From assembly GCF_002419815.1 (NCBI RefSeq), contig NZ_DIGV01000010.1:1-51257 (forward strand): a stretch of 51,257 nucleotides of DNA, given 5' to 3'. Shown here in pieces: positions 39,980-48,183 of this stretch. Positions within the stretch are counted from its first letter, which is position 1, and each line of letters opens with the position of its first letter. A program made the position numbers and the translations under genes. The notes under the pieces were generated by a model that was not told the origin of the DNA, did not search any database, and saw only the letters and a list, made by a program, of their open reading frames with translations. This DNA is from Brevundimonas sp. UBA5713 (GTDB lineage Bacteria; Pseudomonadota; Alphaproteobacteria; Caulobacterales; Caulobacteraceae).

Positions 39980-40068
39980 CAGCACCTACCTCAAGCCCTT
40001 GGACTGCTTGATAGTGCCGAAGTTGATAGCGCAGCGTTACGTCAAATTGGCAGCCCTTTTTCGGTGAG

Positions 40069-40121
40069 TCGTAAGAACATTACGAAATCTGCTTGACGTG
40101 CGATCGTATGTTTCTTACGGT
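40069..40121 (+). promoter_or_regulatory. Rightward early promoter with two repressor operators
   Basis: Operators 40069-40085 and 40104-40120 fit the consensus of the cro/CI sites. TTGACG (40093-40098) and TACGGT (40116-40121) are 17 bp apart. The second operator lies between and over these boxes, so bound repressor should block the promoter. It drives the 40148-43676 operon that ends in xis and int. Confidence 0.75.
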
Positions 40122-40147
40122 TTAGAGATCAACCGATGGGAAATCAC

Positions 40148-40378
40148 ATGACCCGCGTCCTCGACATTCTGGAAACGCCCCGTCACCCGCATGAGGTGAT
40201 CACTGAGCGCCTACGTGAACTGGCTTGCCGCGAGCCCATGCCAGACCCGCGCGCCGTTCCGTTCAACGTCCCGACCGTCAGCAAAGCCCGCTGGCACACC
40301 ATCCTCTCAGGTGTGGTGCTGGTGACCTTCCTTGGCCTGATCTGGTGGGCCCTGCTTTCTGTTGGAGGCGCAGGATGA
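40148..40378 (+). CDS. Small single-span membrane protein of the early right operon
   Basis: Starts at 40136 and 40148 are both possible; GGGAAA sits 4-8 nt before the second, which is preferred (76 aa). The N-terminal 50 residues are soluble and the C-terminus is one membrane helix (ILSGVVLVTFLGLIWWALLS). It is the first gene of the CI-controlled operon. A role in membrane-level exclusion or early takeover is possible but not shown. Confidence 0.6.
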   Translation: MTRVLDILETPRHPHEVITERLRELACREPMPDPRAVPFNVPTVSKARWHTILSGVVLVTFLGLIWWALLSVGGAG

Positions 40379-40749
40379 CCAGCAATGCTAACGCCCCATG
40401 GTGGTACAGCGATAACGGCGAGGATTTTAACGGGCCGTACGACACGCGAGCGGAAGCGCTCGAAGCTGCTCGCGAGGACGAACTGGAGTTCGCTTCACTG
40501 GTCCAAGCCCTCCCAGGCTTTTCAGCATGCCGTTATATTCCGCCCGCGTCTCGGCTCGTTGAGGACGCTGTCGATGCTGCTTGCGATGATGGCTTCATGG
40601 GTGAGGACGGCCCGCCAGAATACGGCGGAGAAGATTTCGTTGCTGCATGCAGCGAGCTTGATGCCCTCGAGGACACGCTCCCGCGCACATGGCGACTGCG
40701 GATGGTCGGCACTCAAGAAGATGGCGTGCCAACGGGACTAGCCGCATGA
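40375..40749 (+). CDS. Acidic early protein of 124 aa, function unknown
   Basis: The ATG at 40375 overlaps the previous stop as ATGA. The protein is strongly acidic (about 25 Asp/Glu) with the pattern GEDFNGPYDTRAEALEAARE and EDAVDAACDDGFMGEDGPPE. The phrase WWYSDNGEDFNGPYDT fits small phage proteins of unknown function in this position. It is co-translated with its neighbours. Confidence 0.65.
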   Translation: MTSNANAPWWYSDNGEDFNGPYDTRAEALEAAREDELEFASLVQALPGFSACRYIPPASRLVEDAVDAACDDGFMGEDGPPEYGGEDFVAACSELDALEDTLPRTWRLRMVGTQEDGVPTGLAA

Positions 40750-41315
40750 CCCACCCCCTTACCACCCACCACAGGACCGGGGAGGCGGCTAACAACCCCT
40801 CTCCGGATGTGGCCCGATATAACGTGACCACCGTCCCCACGATCAAGCGCGACGTCGACCTGTTCGGCCTAACCACTGTTCGGATCGATCAAAAGCGCAC
40901 AGCGGATACGGTCGGCGCGCCGGTGCTGTACGTCTCGGCCTACGTCGAAGATGCGGCGGCTTTTGCACACCGCGTGGCCAATGCTCTGAACTGCGTGCCG
41001 CCTGTGGCTGCAGCACAGCCCGTTGCTCCCGATCATCCGACCGCGTGGGCGGGCCAGTATCCGCTGCCTGATTTTGTGGAAGAGGTGGATTACGAAGCGG
41101 CTTTGTTCCTGCCGGAAAACCTCACCGAGGCGAACTGGAAGGCATGGGCCGCCACGATCAACCGCTACATCGATCTGGCAACCACCGCGGTACAGTTGCA
41201 GCAGATGGAATGCGCCAACGTGCTGGGCCTTCGCGCCTGTCCGTCCGCACTGCGTGGACCCATCGGTCGCAAGCTGCATGCCCGTTACATCGAGACGGAG
41301 GATCAAGCGGCATGA
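40746..41315 (+). CDS. Early protein of 189 aa, function unknown
   Basis: The ATG at 40746 overlaps the preceding stop as ATGA. The protein has a disordered first 45 residues, then a mixed alpha/beta region (APVLYVSAYVEDAAAFAHRV) and a helical C-terminus (LTEANWKAWAATINRYIDLA, TTAVQLQQMECANVLGLRAC). No domain is recognised. Confidence 0.6.
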   Translation: MTHPLTTHHRTGEAANNPSPDVARYNVTTVPTIKRDVDLFGLTTVRIDQKRTADTVGAPVLYVSAYVEDAAAFAHRVANALNCVPPVAAAQPVAPDHPTAWAGQYPLPDFVEEVDYEAALFLPENLTEANWKAWAATINRYIDLATTAVQLQQMECANVLGLRACPSALRGPIGRKLHARYIETEDQAA

Positions 41316-41626
41316 TCGACCAGGACCACCGTCACCTAACCACCGAACAGGCCCGTCTGCTGCGTCACCTGCGCCCAGAGCGTGTCTTGTCCCGCGCCGC
41401 ATTCCATGGCCGACCGTTCCGCCTAGAGGACACCCCGCACACCTTCCCCGAAGAGCTGGTGCTGGGCCTCGTCGACGACGGCCTGCTGCGCGTCACCCAA
41501 CAAACCAGCGGCTGGGCCAAATACGCCCCCTGCGCCTTCACCGTTCGCCTCGCCACCGACGGCGAGAAGATCCGCGCAGGAATCATCACAGGTGCCCGCC
41601 AACCCGAAACAGGAAACGCTGCATGA
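41312..41626 (+). CDS. Early protein of 104 aa with possible winged-helix fold
   Basis: The ATG at 41312 overlaps the previous stop. The sequence (TTEQARLLRHLRPERVLSRA and EELVLGLVDDGLLRV followed by a beta wing AKYAPCAFTVRLATDG) resembles a small winged-helix domain. The function is unknown. Confidence 0.55.
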   Translation: MIDQDHRHLTTEQARLLRHLRPERVLSRAAFHGRPFRLEDTPHTFPEELVLGLVDDGLLRVTQQTSGWAKYAPCAFTVRLATDGEKIRAGIITGARQPETGNAA

Positions 41627-42048
41627 ACGCCGCCCTAACTGCCGAGGAGCGCGAAACCCTACAGGCCGCCAATCGTATCAAGCGCAGCCTCAGACGTGAG
41701 CGTCGCCGCAACCTTCTGGCCCAGCGTCCGCATGAAAAGAAACACCGCGGACGTGAGCGCGACACCGGCTATCTGGCCTACCTGCGCCGCCAGCCCTGCG
41801 AGGTGCGCCACATGGGCGGCTGTGATGGCCCGATCCACGCGGCGCACATCCGCTACTCGGACGCAAAGCATGGGGTGAACCCCGGCATGGGCCGCAAGAA
41901 CCATGACCGCCACGCCAATCCGTTGTGTGAGCGCCATCACCTCCACGACCAGCACCAGCGTTCCGAGCGGGCGTTCTGGGCCGAGGCTGGCAAGGACCCA
42001 TACGAAGTGGCCGCTGGTCACTATGAAGCATACAGGAGAGCAGCATGA
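41623..42048 (+). CDS. HNH-type nuclease (DUF968/Ref-like)
   Basis: The 141-aa protein has a basic N-terminal helix (RIKRSLRRERRRNLLAQRPH) followed by a zinc-binding nuclease-like core: LAYLRRQPCEVRHMGG, CDGPIHAAHIRYSDA, GMGRKNHDRHANPLCERHH and LHDQHQRSERAFW. The Cys/His spacing and the ending fit DUF968/P1 Ref-type HNH proteins of phage recombination modules. It may act in recombination or DNA processing. It overlaps both neighbours. Confidence 0.8.
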   Translation: MNAALTAEERETLQAANRIKRSLRRERRRNLLAQRPHEKKHRGRERDTGYLAYLRRQPCEVRHMGGCDGPIHAAHIRYSDAKHGVNPGMGRKNHDRHANPLCERHHLHDQHQRSERAFWAEAGKDPYEVAAGHYEAYRRAA

Positions 42049-42248
42049 CCGACAGTAGGAGTGTTCACCCCGCCTCCGGCTCCGTACCCGTCGAGGATGG
42101 CTTCTACTGGGTGCGTCGTCGTCAGAACTGGCAAGTTGCGCAGTGGGAGCACTCGTCGTTTTGGCTCTGCGCTGACCAAGGCGAATACGAGCCGGAATGG
42201 TTCGACGAAATCGACCCCCGCCCAATCACAAGGGAGCCAAACCCATGA
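42045..42248 (+). CDS. Small phage protein of 67 aa
   Basis: The ATG at 42045 overlaps the previous stop. The pattern PVEDGFYWVRRRQNWQVAQW with WLCADQGEYEPEWFDEIDPR resembles the small early-phage proteins of DUF551-like type (GWYWVR.G.W..A). No function is assigned. Confidence 0.6.
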   Translation: MTDSRSVHPASGSVPVEDGFYWVRRRQNWQVAQWEHSSFWLCADQGEYEPEWFDEIDPRPITREPNP

Positions 42249-42553
42249 AGCTTAGTGTTTACGCTGTGCGCGTGGCCGAAACGCGCGAGCCTGTCGGTAT
42301 CATCGCTGCCAAAGACCCTCAACACATCGCGAGCATCGTTGATGAACTCTGCCCGACGCAGGGGATGGAATATCTGCCGCTGGGTGCTGGGGGGATTTTC
42401 GTTGCTGAGACCACGAAGCAATGGCCCGACCCGCGAGAGCCCGATGAAATGACGGACACGCCTTTCTCTCATGTGTCTGAAGGCTGGAGCGGCTGTGTCC
42501 ATAAGGACGATGGCTGGCTGCCCATGCCATCTAGTTTGGAGCCAACCGAATGA
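42245..42553 (+). CDS. Small phage protein of 102 aa
   Basis: The ATG at 42245 overlaps the previous stop as ATGA. The product is a mixed alpha/beta protein (KLSVYAVRVAETREPVGIIA, AKDPQHIASIVDELCPTQGM) with no recognised family. It is co-translated with the small gene before it and excisionase after it. Confidence 0.6.
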   Translation: MKLSVYAVRVAETREPVGIIAAKDPQHIASIVDELCPTQGMEYLPLGAGGIFVAETTKQWPDPREPDEMTDTPFSHVSEGWSGCVHKDDGWLPMPSSLEPTE

Positions 42554-42828
42554 CCTACGCCTACACGCCTGAAACCTTGGCGGACCTGTGGGAGGTATCC
42601 TCCGGCACCGTCCGCAATCTGGTCCGAGACGGCCAACTCAAAGCCTTCCGCATCGGTCGGCAAATCCGCATCCGGCCTGAAGCAGTTATCGAATACGAGG
42701 AACGCCAATGTCTGAATGGCGCATCAAACTCTACCGAGGAAAATACGCCGCTGTCAGGTCGGTCAATGGCGCGACGGAGCGGTACTCGCTACGCACCGCC
42801 GATTATGCAGAGGCCCAGCGCAGGCTAA
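42550..42828 (+). CDS. Excisionase-like HTH protein
   Basis: The first 60 residues are an excisionase-family winged HTH (YTPETLADLWEVSSGTVRNL, VRDGQLKAFRIGRQIRIRPE). The frame continues 121 bp into the integrase gene and gives a total of 92 aa, the last part being disordered. Such a layout parallels lambda, where xis and int overlap. Its promoter is the CI-repressed 40093 promoter, linking excision to induction. Confidence 0.8.
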   Translation: MTYAYTPETLADLWEVSSGTVRNLVRDGQLKAFRIGRQIRIRPEAVIEYEERQCLNGASNSTEENTPLSGRSMARRSGTRYAPPIMQRPSAG

Positions 42829-43676
42829 TCGACTTCCAGCTTCAGCCGGAGGGCGAGCTGGTACGCGACCTGATGGCCGTCTATCTGGCCGACAAGCGCA
42901 AGACGGCCATCCGCTGGAAAGACCTTGAGGGCGCGTGGAAGCAGGCCGAGCCAACGTTCGGCCACCTGCGCCCTGACCAGATTACCCGCGACCTGTGCCG
43001 CAAGTATCGGGATATGCGCTACGCCCAAGGTCGCAAGCCCGCGACCGTGCGCAAGGAGCTTGAGACCGTCCGTGCCGGCATGTTCTTCTCGAAGTCGGGA
43101 AGGGCGGCCATCTTCGAGCTGCCCCCTCAGCCGAAGCCGAAAGAGCGTTTCCTCACGAAAGAAGAGGCTCGCCAACTGGTGAAGGCGGCAAGGCCATTCC
43201 CGCACATCCGCGCCTTTATCGTCCTATCCCTGACCACTGCGGCCCGCCAATCCGCATTGCTGGAACTGACGTGGGATCGCGTGGACTTCAAACGAGGCCG
43301 TATCTCGCTCTCGCTGGGCGATGATCTGGACGAGACCCGCAAGCGCCGCGCAGAGGTGCCGATAAACCGCCGCGCACGGTTGTACCTTGAGGCGCTCTAT
43401 CGCGCTCGCACATGCGACTATGTGATTGAGTGGGGAGGCCACCGCGTGCTGTCGGTCAAGAAGGGCTTTAAGGCCGCTTGCGACAGGGCAGGGCTGGAAG
43501 GCGTCACCCCGCACATCCTTCGCCACTCAGCGGCGTCGTGGATGGCAATGGCTCGCGTGCCGATGCTCGACATCAGCAAATACCTTGGCCACACCGACAT
43601 CATGGTCACGGCCAGACGGTATGCAAAGGTTCACCCCGATTACCTACGTCAGGCGGCAGATGCGCTGGAATGGTAA
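42708..43676 (+). CDS. Tyrosine-type integrase
   Basis: The ATG at 42708 has a GAGGAACG site within xis. The 322-aa protein shows an N-terminal arm-binding-like region and a catalytic domain: the first Arg in TTAARQSALLELTWDRVDF, the HxxR box in THPHILRHSAASWMAM-like phrase (HILRHSAASW), and the tyrosine in LGHTDIMVTARRYAKVHP. It is located 69 bp from the att core. It carries out tRNA-Val site integration and excision. Confidence 0.96.
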   Translation: MSEWRIKLYRGKYAAVRSVNGATERYSLRTADYAEAQRRLIDFQLQPEGELVRDLMAVYLADKRKTAIRWKDLEGAWKQAEPTFGHLRPDQITRDLCRKYRDMRYAQGRKPATVRKELETVRAGMFFSKSGRAAIFELPPQPKPKERFLTKEEARQLVKAARPFPHIRAFIVLSLTTAARQSALLELTWDRVDFKRGRISLSLGDDLDETRKRRAEVPINRRARLYLEALYRARTCDYVIEWGGHRVLSVKKGFKAACDRAGLEGVTPHILRHSAASWMAMARVPMLDISKYLGHTDIMVTARRYAKVHPDYLRQAADALEW

Positions 43677-43745
43677 TTGTGGCGGTTCAAAAGCACCTAA
43701 GAGCAAATAGGGCGTTTGAACGATAGGCGTTGTATTTATTGGGAA

Positions 43746-43796
43746 AAGATGGTGGACGCGACAGGGATTGAACCTGTGACCCCCTCGGTGTGAACG
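43746..43796. repeat. attR core: 51-bp direct repeat inside tRNA-Val
   Basis: Identical to 6545-6595. It covers the 3' part of the tRNA-Val gene, so integration restores the gene. The integrase gene lies on the inner side. Confidence 0.95.
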
Positions 43797-43824
43797 AGGT
43801 GCTCTCCCGCTGAGCTACGCGTCC
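43750..43824 (-). tRNA. tRNA-Val (CAC anticodon)
   Basis: On the minus strand the 75-nt gene folds into a full cloverleaf: acceptor GGACGCG with CGCGTCC, D-arm GCTC..GAGC, anticodon arm CCTCG-TTCACAC-CGAGG (anticodon CAC), T-arm ACAGG-TTCAATC-CCTGT, discriminator A and encoded CCA. Its 3' half is phage-derived (attR). Its 5' end faces the right host flank. Confidence 0.96.
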
Positions 43825-43907
43825 ATCTTCTGGAACGGGTTCGATGCGAACCGCGTCGGGAGGCGGTCATTTAGTCCGCGAATCTCCCGACCGCAAGTCT
43901 AAAATTT

Positions 43908-45197
43908 TCAAATACCTGCGGCACGCGTGGCTTCAGGGGTTTCGGCCTCCGGATCGCCCGGCAGCCACTGGACGCGACCGTTATAGATATCCTCGTCCAG
44001 AATGCCTTCTTCCTTGGCCACGAGGACAGGGACCAGCATTTGACCGGTCACATTGGTGGCCGTGCGCATCATGTCGACGATGCGGTCGATAGCGACGATG
44101 TAACCGATGCCTTCCAGCGGCAGGCCCGCCGTGGCCAGTGTCAGGGTCAGCATGACGATGGACGTGCCCGGAACGCCAGCGGTGCCCAGCGAGCCGAGAA
44201 CTGCGGTCAGGCCGATCAGGATGTACTGGGTCAGGCTGAGGTCCAGCTGGAAGTACTGGGCGATGAAGATGGCGGCGATCGACGGATAGATGGCACCGCA
44301 GCCGTCCATCTTCACATTGGCCCCCAGCGGCACAGCAAAGGCGGCATAGGCTTGAGGCACGCCCAACCGCTCGACCGTCTGGCGAAGAGTGATCGGCAGG
44401 GTGCCCAGCGACGAAGAGGTGGCAAAGGCGGTCTGCTGGGCCGCGAAGGCTCCACGGAAGAAGCTGATGACCTTAAGCCCGTGCAGCTTCAATAAGCCCG
44501 AATAGACCACCAGAATGTGGAACAGGCAGGCGGCATAGATCGCGAGAATGAATTTGCCCAGCGGCAGCAGGCTCTCCCAGCCATAGCCACCGACCACCGA
44601 GCCGATCAGGGCGAAAACGCCAAACGGGGTCAGCTGGATGATCCAGCGGGTGATGCGGAAGACGATGGCGGCACCTTCGTCCACGACGCGGCGGGCGGTC
44701 TGGGCGCGGTCACCCAGTGCTACAAGGGCCGCCCCGACGAAGGCCGAGAAGAAGATGATCTGCAACACCTTGCCTTCGCTGAGCGCGGCAAACGGATTGC
44801 GGGGCACGATATCCAACAAAACCTGCAGCGGCGTCGGGATTTCACGTGCCTTGACCTCGCCCAGCGGCAGCTCGCTGAGGCCGATACCGGGATTGATAAT
44901 GTGCGCCGTCGCAAAGCCGACCAGCACGGCCAGCAGGGACGTGATGGCAAACCAGACGATTGTGCGAATACCCAGACGCACCGCACCCACGCCTTCGCCC
45001 AGCTTGGCGATGGACGAGGCGATGGTGAACAGCACCAGAGGGGCGACCACCATGCGGATCAGGTTCAGGTATACATCCCCGATCGGTTGCAGGATCGTAG
45101 GGGCCAGATCGCCCAGCAATAGACCTGCAACCACACCTAGGCCGAGACCGGCAAAGGTGCGTTTCCAGAGGGGAATGGCAAAGAAACGACGGATCAT
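43908..45197 (-). CDS. Dicarboxylate/amino acid:cation symporter (DAACS family)
   Basis: The ATG at 45197 gives 429 aa and has AGGTGG upstream; the longer frame to 45257 lacks a site. Eight or more transmembrane helices and the re-entrant loops are visible: the serine-rich SSSLGTLPITL, AFAVPLGANVKMDGCGA and GVPGTSIVMLTLTL with IVDMMRTATNVTG. Members move C4-dicarboxylates or glutamate with protons or sodium. It is the first host gene right of the prophage and is transcribed toward tRNA-Val. Confidence 0.95.
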   Translation of the reverse strand: MIRRFFAIPLWKRTFAGLGLGVVAGLLLGDLAPTILQPIGDVYLNLIRMVVAPLVLFTIASSIAKLGEGVGAVRLGIRTIVWFAITSLLAVLVGFATAHIINPGIGLSELPLGEVKAREIPTPLQVLLDIVPRNPFAALSEGKVLQIIFFSAFVGAALVALGDRAQTARRVVDEGAAIVFRITRWIIQLTPFGVFALIGSVVGGYGWESLLPLGKFILAIYAACLFHILVVYSGLLKLHGLKVISFFRGAFAAQQTAFATSSSLGTLPITLRQTVERLGVPQAYAAFAVPLGANVKMDGCGAIYPSIAAIFIAQYFQLDLSLTQYILIGLTAVLGSLGTAGVPGTSIVMLTLTLATAGLPLEGIGYIVAIDRIVDMMRTATNVTGQMLVPVLVAKEEGILDEDIYNGRVQWLPGDPEAETPEATRAAGI

Positions 45198-45310
45198 GGC
45201 ACCACCTGACATAGTGTGCCTATGTCTGAGCGTGCGCCTCTCGGGGCAACCGCCCAAACGCCAGCAGCACCCCCAGAAGTTCTGAACCGTCGTTTAGTTC
45301 AGCTAAAGGT

Positions 45311-45994
45311 TCAGCCCGTCAGGCGTGCCAGCGCTGGCTCGAATTCATCATAATGATCAATAGTGATGTCGCCGCCGATCTGTTCCAGCGGTACGTCGCT
45401 GTAGCCAAAGCTGACAAGGATGCAGGGGATGTTGGCGGCCTTGGCCGCGCGGGTGTCGGTGGTGGAGTCGCCGACCATGATCGCCTTGGCCGGATTACCG
45501 CCGACCTTCAGCACAGCTTCACGGATATGGGCACCATCCGGCTTCTTGGCCGTGACGATATCGGGACCCACGATAGCGGCAAAACGGCTGCTGATGCCCA
45601 GCGTGTCCATCAGATTGATCGACAGGTCGGTGCGCTTGTTGGTGGCCACCACAAGCGTCGCGCCACGCGCGGCCAGACGGTCAAGCACATCAAGGCACGA
45701 GGGGAAGGGCGCGGTATCGACGGCGATATTGGCGTTGTAGTCGGCAAGGAAGGCATCAAACAGCGTCTTGCTGTTGTCCTCGTTCCACTCGGCACCGGCC
45801 TCTGCAAAGCCGTTCTTCAGCAAGGCCAGTGCGCCGTGACCGACCAGATGGCGGGCCGCCGATACGGGGCGTGGCGGCAGGCCTTCCTTCTCCAGAAGCC
45901 GGTTCAGCGTGCCGATCAGGTCGGGCGCGGAGTCCACCAGAGTTCCGTCCAGATCAAAGGCAATCGTCCAGCCTTCCAGATCGCGTTCGGCCAT
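45311..45994 (-). CDS. gph: Phosphoglycolate phosphatase (HAD superfamily)
   Basis: The ATG at 45994 has a GGGAGA site. The 227-aa protein shows HAD motifs: I, FDLDGTLVDSAPD; II, LVVATNKR; III, the TAKKPDGAHI lysine; IV, IMVGDSTTDTRAA. It dephosphorylates 2-phosphoglycolate, from oxygenase activity or DNA repair. It is divergent from glmU, 64 bp apart. Confidence 0.9.
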   Translation of the reverse strand: MAERDLEGWTIAFDLDGTLVDSAPDLIGTLNRLLEKEGLPPRPVSAARHLVGHGALALLKNGFAEAGAEWNEDNSKTLFDAFLADYNANIAVDTAPFPSCLDVLDRLAARGATLVVATNKRTDLSINLMDTLGISSRFAAIVGPDIVTAKKPDGAHIREAVLKVGGNPAKAIMVGDSTTDTRAAKAANIPCILVSFGYSDVPLEQIGGDITIDHYDEFEPALARLTG

Positions 45995-46058
45995 TGGTGT
46001 CTCCCGTTCAGGCTTTGGATGGTTTAGAGCCATAAGCGACTAGCCCCCGGGACGATTC

Positions 46059-47408
46059 ATGACCAGCATTTCCACACGCCGCGCCGCCATCATTCTTGCC
46101 GCAGGGCAGGGCACCCGTATGAAGTCGTCGCTGCCCAAGGTGCTGCACCCCGTCGGGCACCGCGCCATGGTGGATCACGCCATCGACGCCGCCGAGGCTT
46201 TGGGCTGTGAAAAGATCGTTGTGGTGGTCGGCAACCATTCGCCGGAAGTGCGCGCCCACATCGTCAAGCGACTGGGCGAGGACGCCATCGCCGTTCAAGA
46301 CCCGCCGTGCGGCACGGGCCACGCCGTGCGTGCTGCCGAAGAGGCGCTGAAGGACTTCGATGGTGAAGTGGTCATCACCTATGGCGACGTGCCGCTGCTG
46401 AAGGCCAAAGACATCGAGCCTGTGTTCGGCGGCAAGGGCGTCAGCGTCATCGGTTTCGAAGCCCGCGATCCGGGTGCTTATGGTCGTTTGGTGATCGAGG
46501 GCGAAACCCTTGTGGCCATCACCGAGGCCAAGGAAGCGACGCCTGAGGTGCTGGCCATTCGTTCGTGCAACTCGGGCGTTATGGCAGCCCCGTCCAAGAT
46601 GCTGTTCGAACTTCTGGCTGATGTGAAGAACGAGAACGCCAAGGGCGAATACTATCTGACGGATGTGGTCGAACTGGCCCGTAAGGCTGGTCACGACACC
46701 CGCGCCGTGTTCGCCCATGAGGACGCCGTGATGGGCGTGAACTCGCAAGCCGAACTGGCTGATGCCGAAGCGCTGTTCCAGAAGGTGCAGCGCGAGACCT
46801 TTATGGCCAATGGCGTGACCATGAGCGCGCCGGACACTGTTCATTTTGCCTATGACACCCAGATTGCTGCTGGCGTTACGATTGAGCCGTTCGTGGTGTT
46901 CGGCCCGGGTGCAGTGGTCGAAAGCGGCGCACGTATCCGCAGCTTCTCGCACATCGAAGGGGCCAAGGTTGGTGCAAAGGCCGAGGTTGGTCCTTACGCC
47001 CGCCTTCGCCCCGGTGCGGACCTCGGCGAGAAGGTGAAGATCGGCAACTTTGTCGAAGTGAAGAACGTCTCGCTAGGCACGGGTGCCAAGGCCAACCATC
47101 TGGCCTATCTGGGCGACGGCTCGGTGGGTGCAGGCGCAAACATCGGCGCGGGCACGATCTTCTGTAACTATGACGGCTTCTTCAAACACCGAACCGAGGT
47201 GGGCGAAGGCGCTTTCGTTGGCTCGAACAGTTCTCTGGTCGCGCCGGTCACCATCGGGGACGGAGCCATGGTCGGCTCGGGGTCGGTGGTGACGAAGAGT
47301 GTAGGGGCGGGGGAGCTGGCGCTGGCGCGAGCACCGCAGGTCAACAAGTCCGGTTGGGCCACACGGTTCATGGACATGATGCGTGCCAAGAAAGCAGCGA
47401 AAAAGTGA
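46059..47408 (+). CDS. glmU: GlmU, bifunctional UDP-GlcNAc pyrophosphorylase / glucosamine-1-P acetyltransferase
   Basis: The 449-aa protein has the uridyltransferase N-terminal domain (IILAAGQGTRMKSSLPKVLH, QDPPCGTGHAVRAAEEAL, TYGDVPLLKA) and a C-terminal left-handed beta-helix acetyltransferase (IEPFVVFGPGAVVESGARIR, VGPYARLRPGADLG, NYDGFFKHRTEVG). It makes UDP-GlcNAc for peptidoglycan and LPS. The stop overlaps the rpiA start. Confidence 0.98.
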   Translation: MTSISTRRAAIILAAGQGTRMKSSLPKVLHPVGHRAMVDHAIDAAEALGCEKIVVVVGNHSPEVRAHIVKRLGEDAIAVQDPPCGTGHAVRAAEEALKDFDGEVVITYGDVPLLKAKDIEPVFGGKGVSVIGFEARDPGAYGRLVIEGETLVAITEAKEATPEVLAIRSCNSGVMAAPSKMLFELLADVKNENAKGEYYLTDVVELARKAGHDTRAVFAHEDAVMGVNSQAELADAEALFQKVQRETFMANGVTMSAPDTVHFAYDTQIAAGVTIEPFVVFGPGAVVESGARIRSFSHIEGAKVGAKAEVGPYARLRPGADLGEKVKIGNFVEVKNVSLGTGAKANHLAYLGDGSVGAGANIGAGTIFCNYDGFFKHRTEVGEGAFVGSNSSLVAPVTIGDGAMVGSGSVVTKSVGAGELALARAPQVNKSGWATRFMDMMRAKKAAKK

Positions 47409-48085
47409 GTGATATCCAGAAGAAGAATGCCGGCTATGCAGCGGCCCAGTACGTAGAGGCCGGCATGAAGGTCGGTCTCGGCACGGGCTCGACGGCGGCG
47501 TGGTTCGTCAAAGCCCTGGCCGAGCGCAACCTGCCGGACCTGAAATGCGTGCCGACCTCTGAAAAGACAGCCGATCTGGCGCGCGAACTGGGCCTCACGC
47601 TATCCACTCTGGAAGACACGCCGCGTCTGGATTTGACAGTTGATGGTGCCGACGAAATCGGCCCTGATCTGGCGCTGATCAAGGGCGGCGGCGCGGCCTT
47701 GCTGCGTGAAAAGCTGGTGTGGGAGGCCTCTGACCGCTGCATCGTCATCGCCGACGAAGCCAAGGTTGTCGAGCAACTGGGCCAATTCCCTCTGCCGATC
47801 GAAGTGGTAGCCTTCGGACACAAAACGTCCGGTGCGCGTATCAACGCCGTTCTGGCCGTCCATGGCGTGGGCGAGGCCACCGTACGCCAAGCCGATCGCG
47901 GCATGGTCCGCACCGACGGCGGCAATGTGATCTATGATGCGGCCAAGGGCGTGATCACCGATCCCGTCAAACTGGCTGCTGATCTGAAAGCTGTGACCGG
48001 CGTCGTCGAACACGGCCTGTTTCTCGGCCTGACCGATCTGGCCGTGATCGGAACGGATGAAGGCCACCACACCGTGTCGCGCTGA
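47405..48085 (+). CDS. rpiA: Ribose-5-phosphate isomerase A
   Basis: The GTG at 47405 overlaps the glmU stop (GTGA), giving 226 aa. RpiA motifs are all present: VGLGTGSTAAWFVKAL, TVDGADEIGPDLALIKGGG, ALLREKLVWEAS, and IADEAKVVEQLG. It interconverts Ru5P and R5P in the pentose phosphate pathway. Co-transcription with glmU is likely. Confidence 0.96.
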   Translation: MSDIQKKNAGYAAAQYVEAGMKVGLGTGSTAAWFVKALAERNLPDLKCVPTSEKTADLARELGLTLSTLEDTPRLDLTVDGADEIGPDLALIKGGGAALLREKLVWEASDRCIVIADEAKVVEQLGQFPLPIEVVAFGHKTSGARINAVLAVHGVGEATVRQADRGMVRTDGGNVIYDAAKGVITDPVKLAADLKAVTGVVEHGLFLGLTDLAVIGTDEGHHTVSR

Positions 48086-48183
48086 CGTTCTGTCAGCACA
48101 CTAACGTCTGGGCGAGGGCACACCCCTCGCAAGTGACGCTTCCGATCACTAGATGATCGGTCAGTTAATTGCCGGAGCCTCCC

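Larger units (their letters stand above)
6545..43796. mobile_element. Integrated lambda-like siphophage genome (prophage), about 37.2 kb
   Basis: Two exact 51-bp direct repeats (6545-6595 and 43746-43796) bound this element. The right copy lies in a complete tRNA-Val gene and the left copy is a remnant of its 3' part. Inside are an integrase and excisionase at the right end, a repressor/cro switch, a replication module, terminase, portal, maturation protease, HK97-fold capsid, long-tail genes including a tape measure, endolysin and a spanin pair. All modules of a tailed phage with a non-contractile tail are present and no structural gene is visibly broken, so the prophage looks intact. No tail sheath is seen, which argues against a myovirus. 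Confidence 0.96.
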
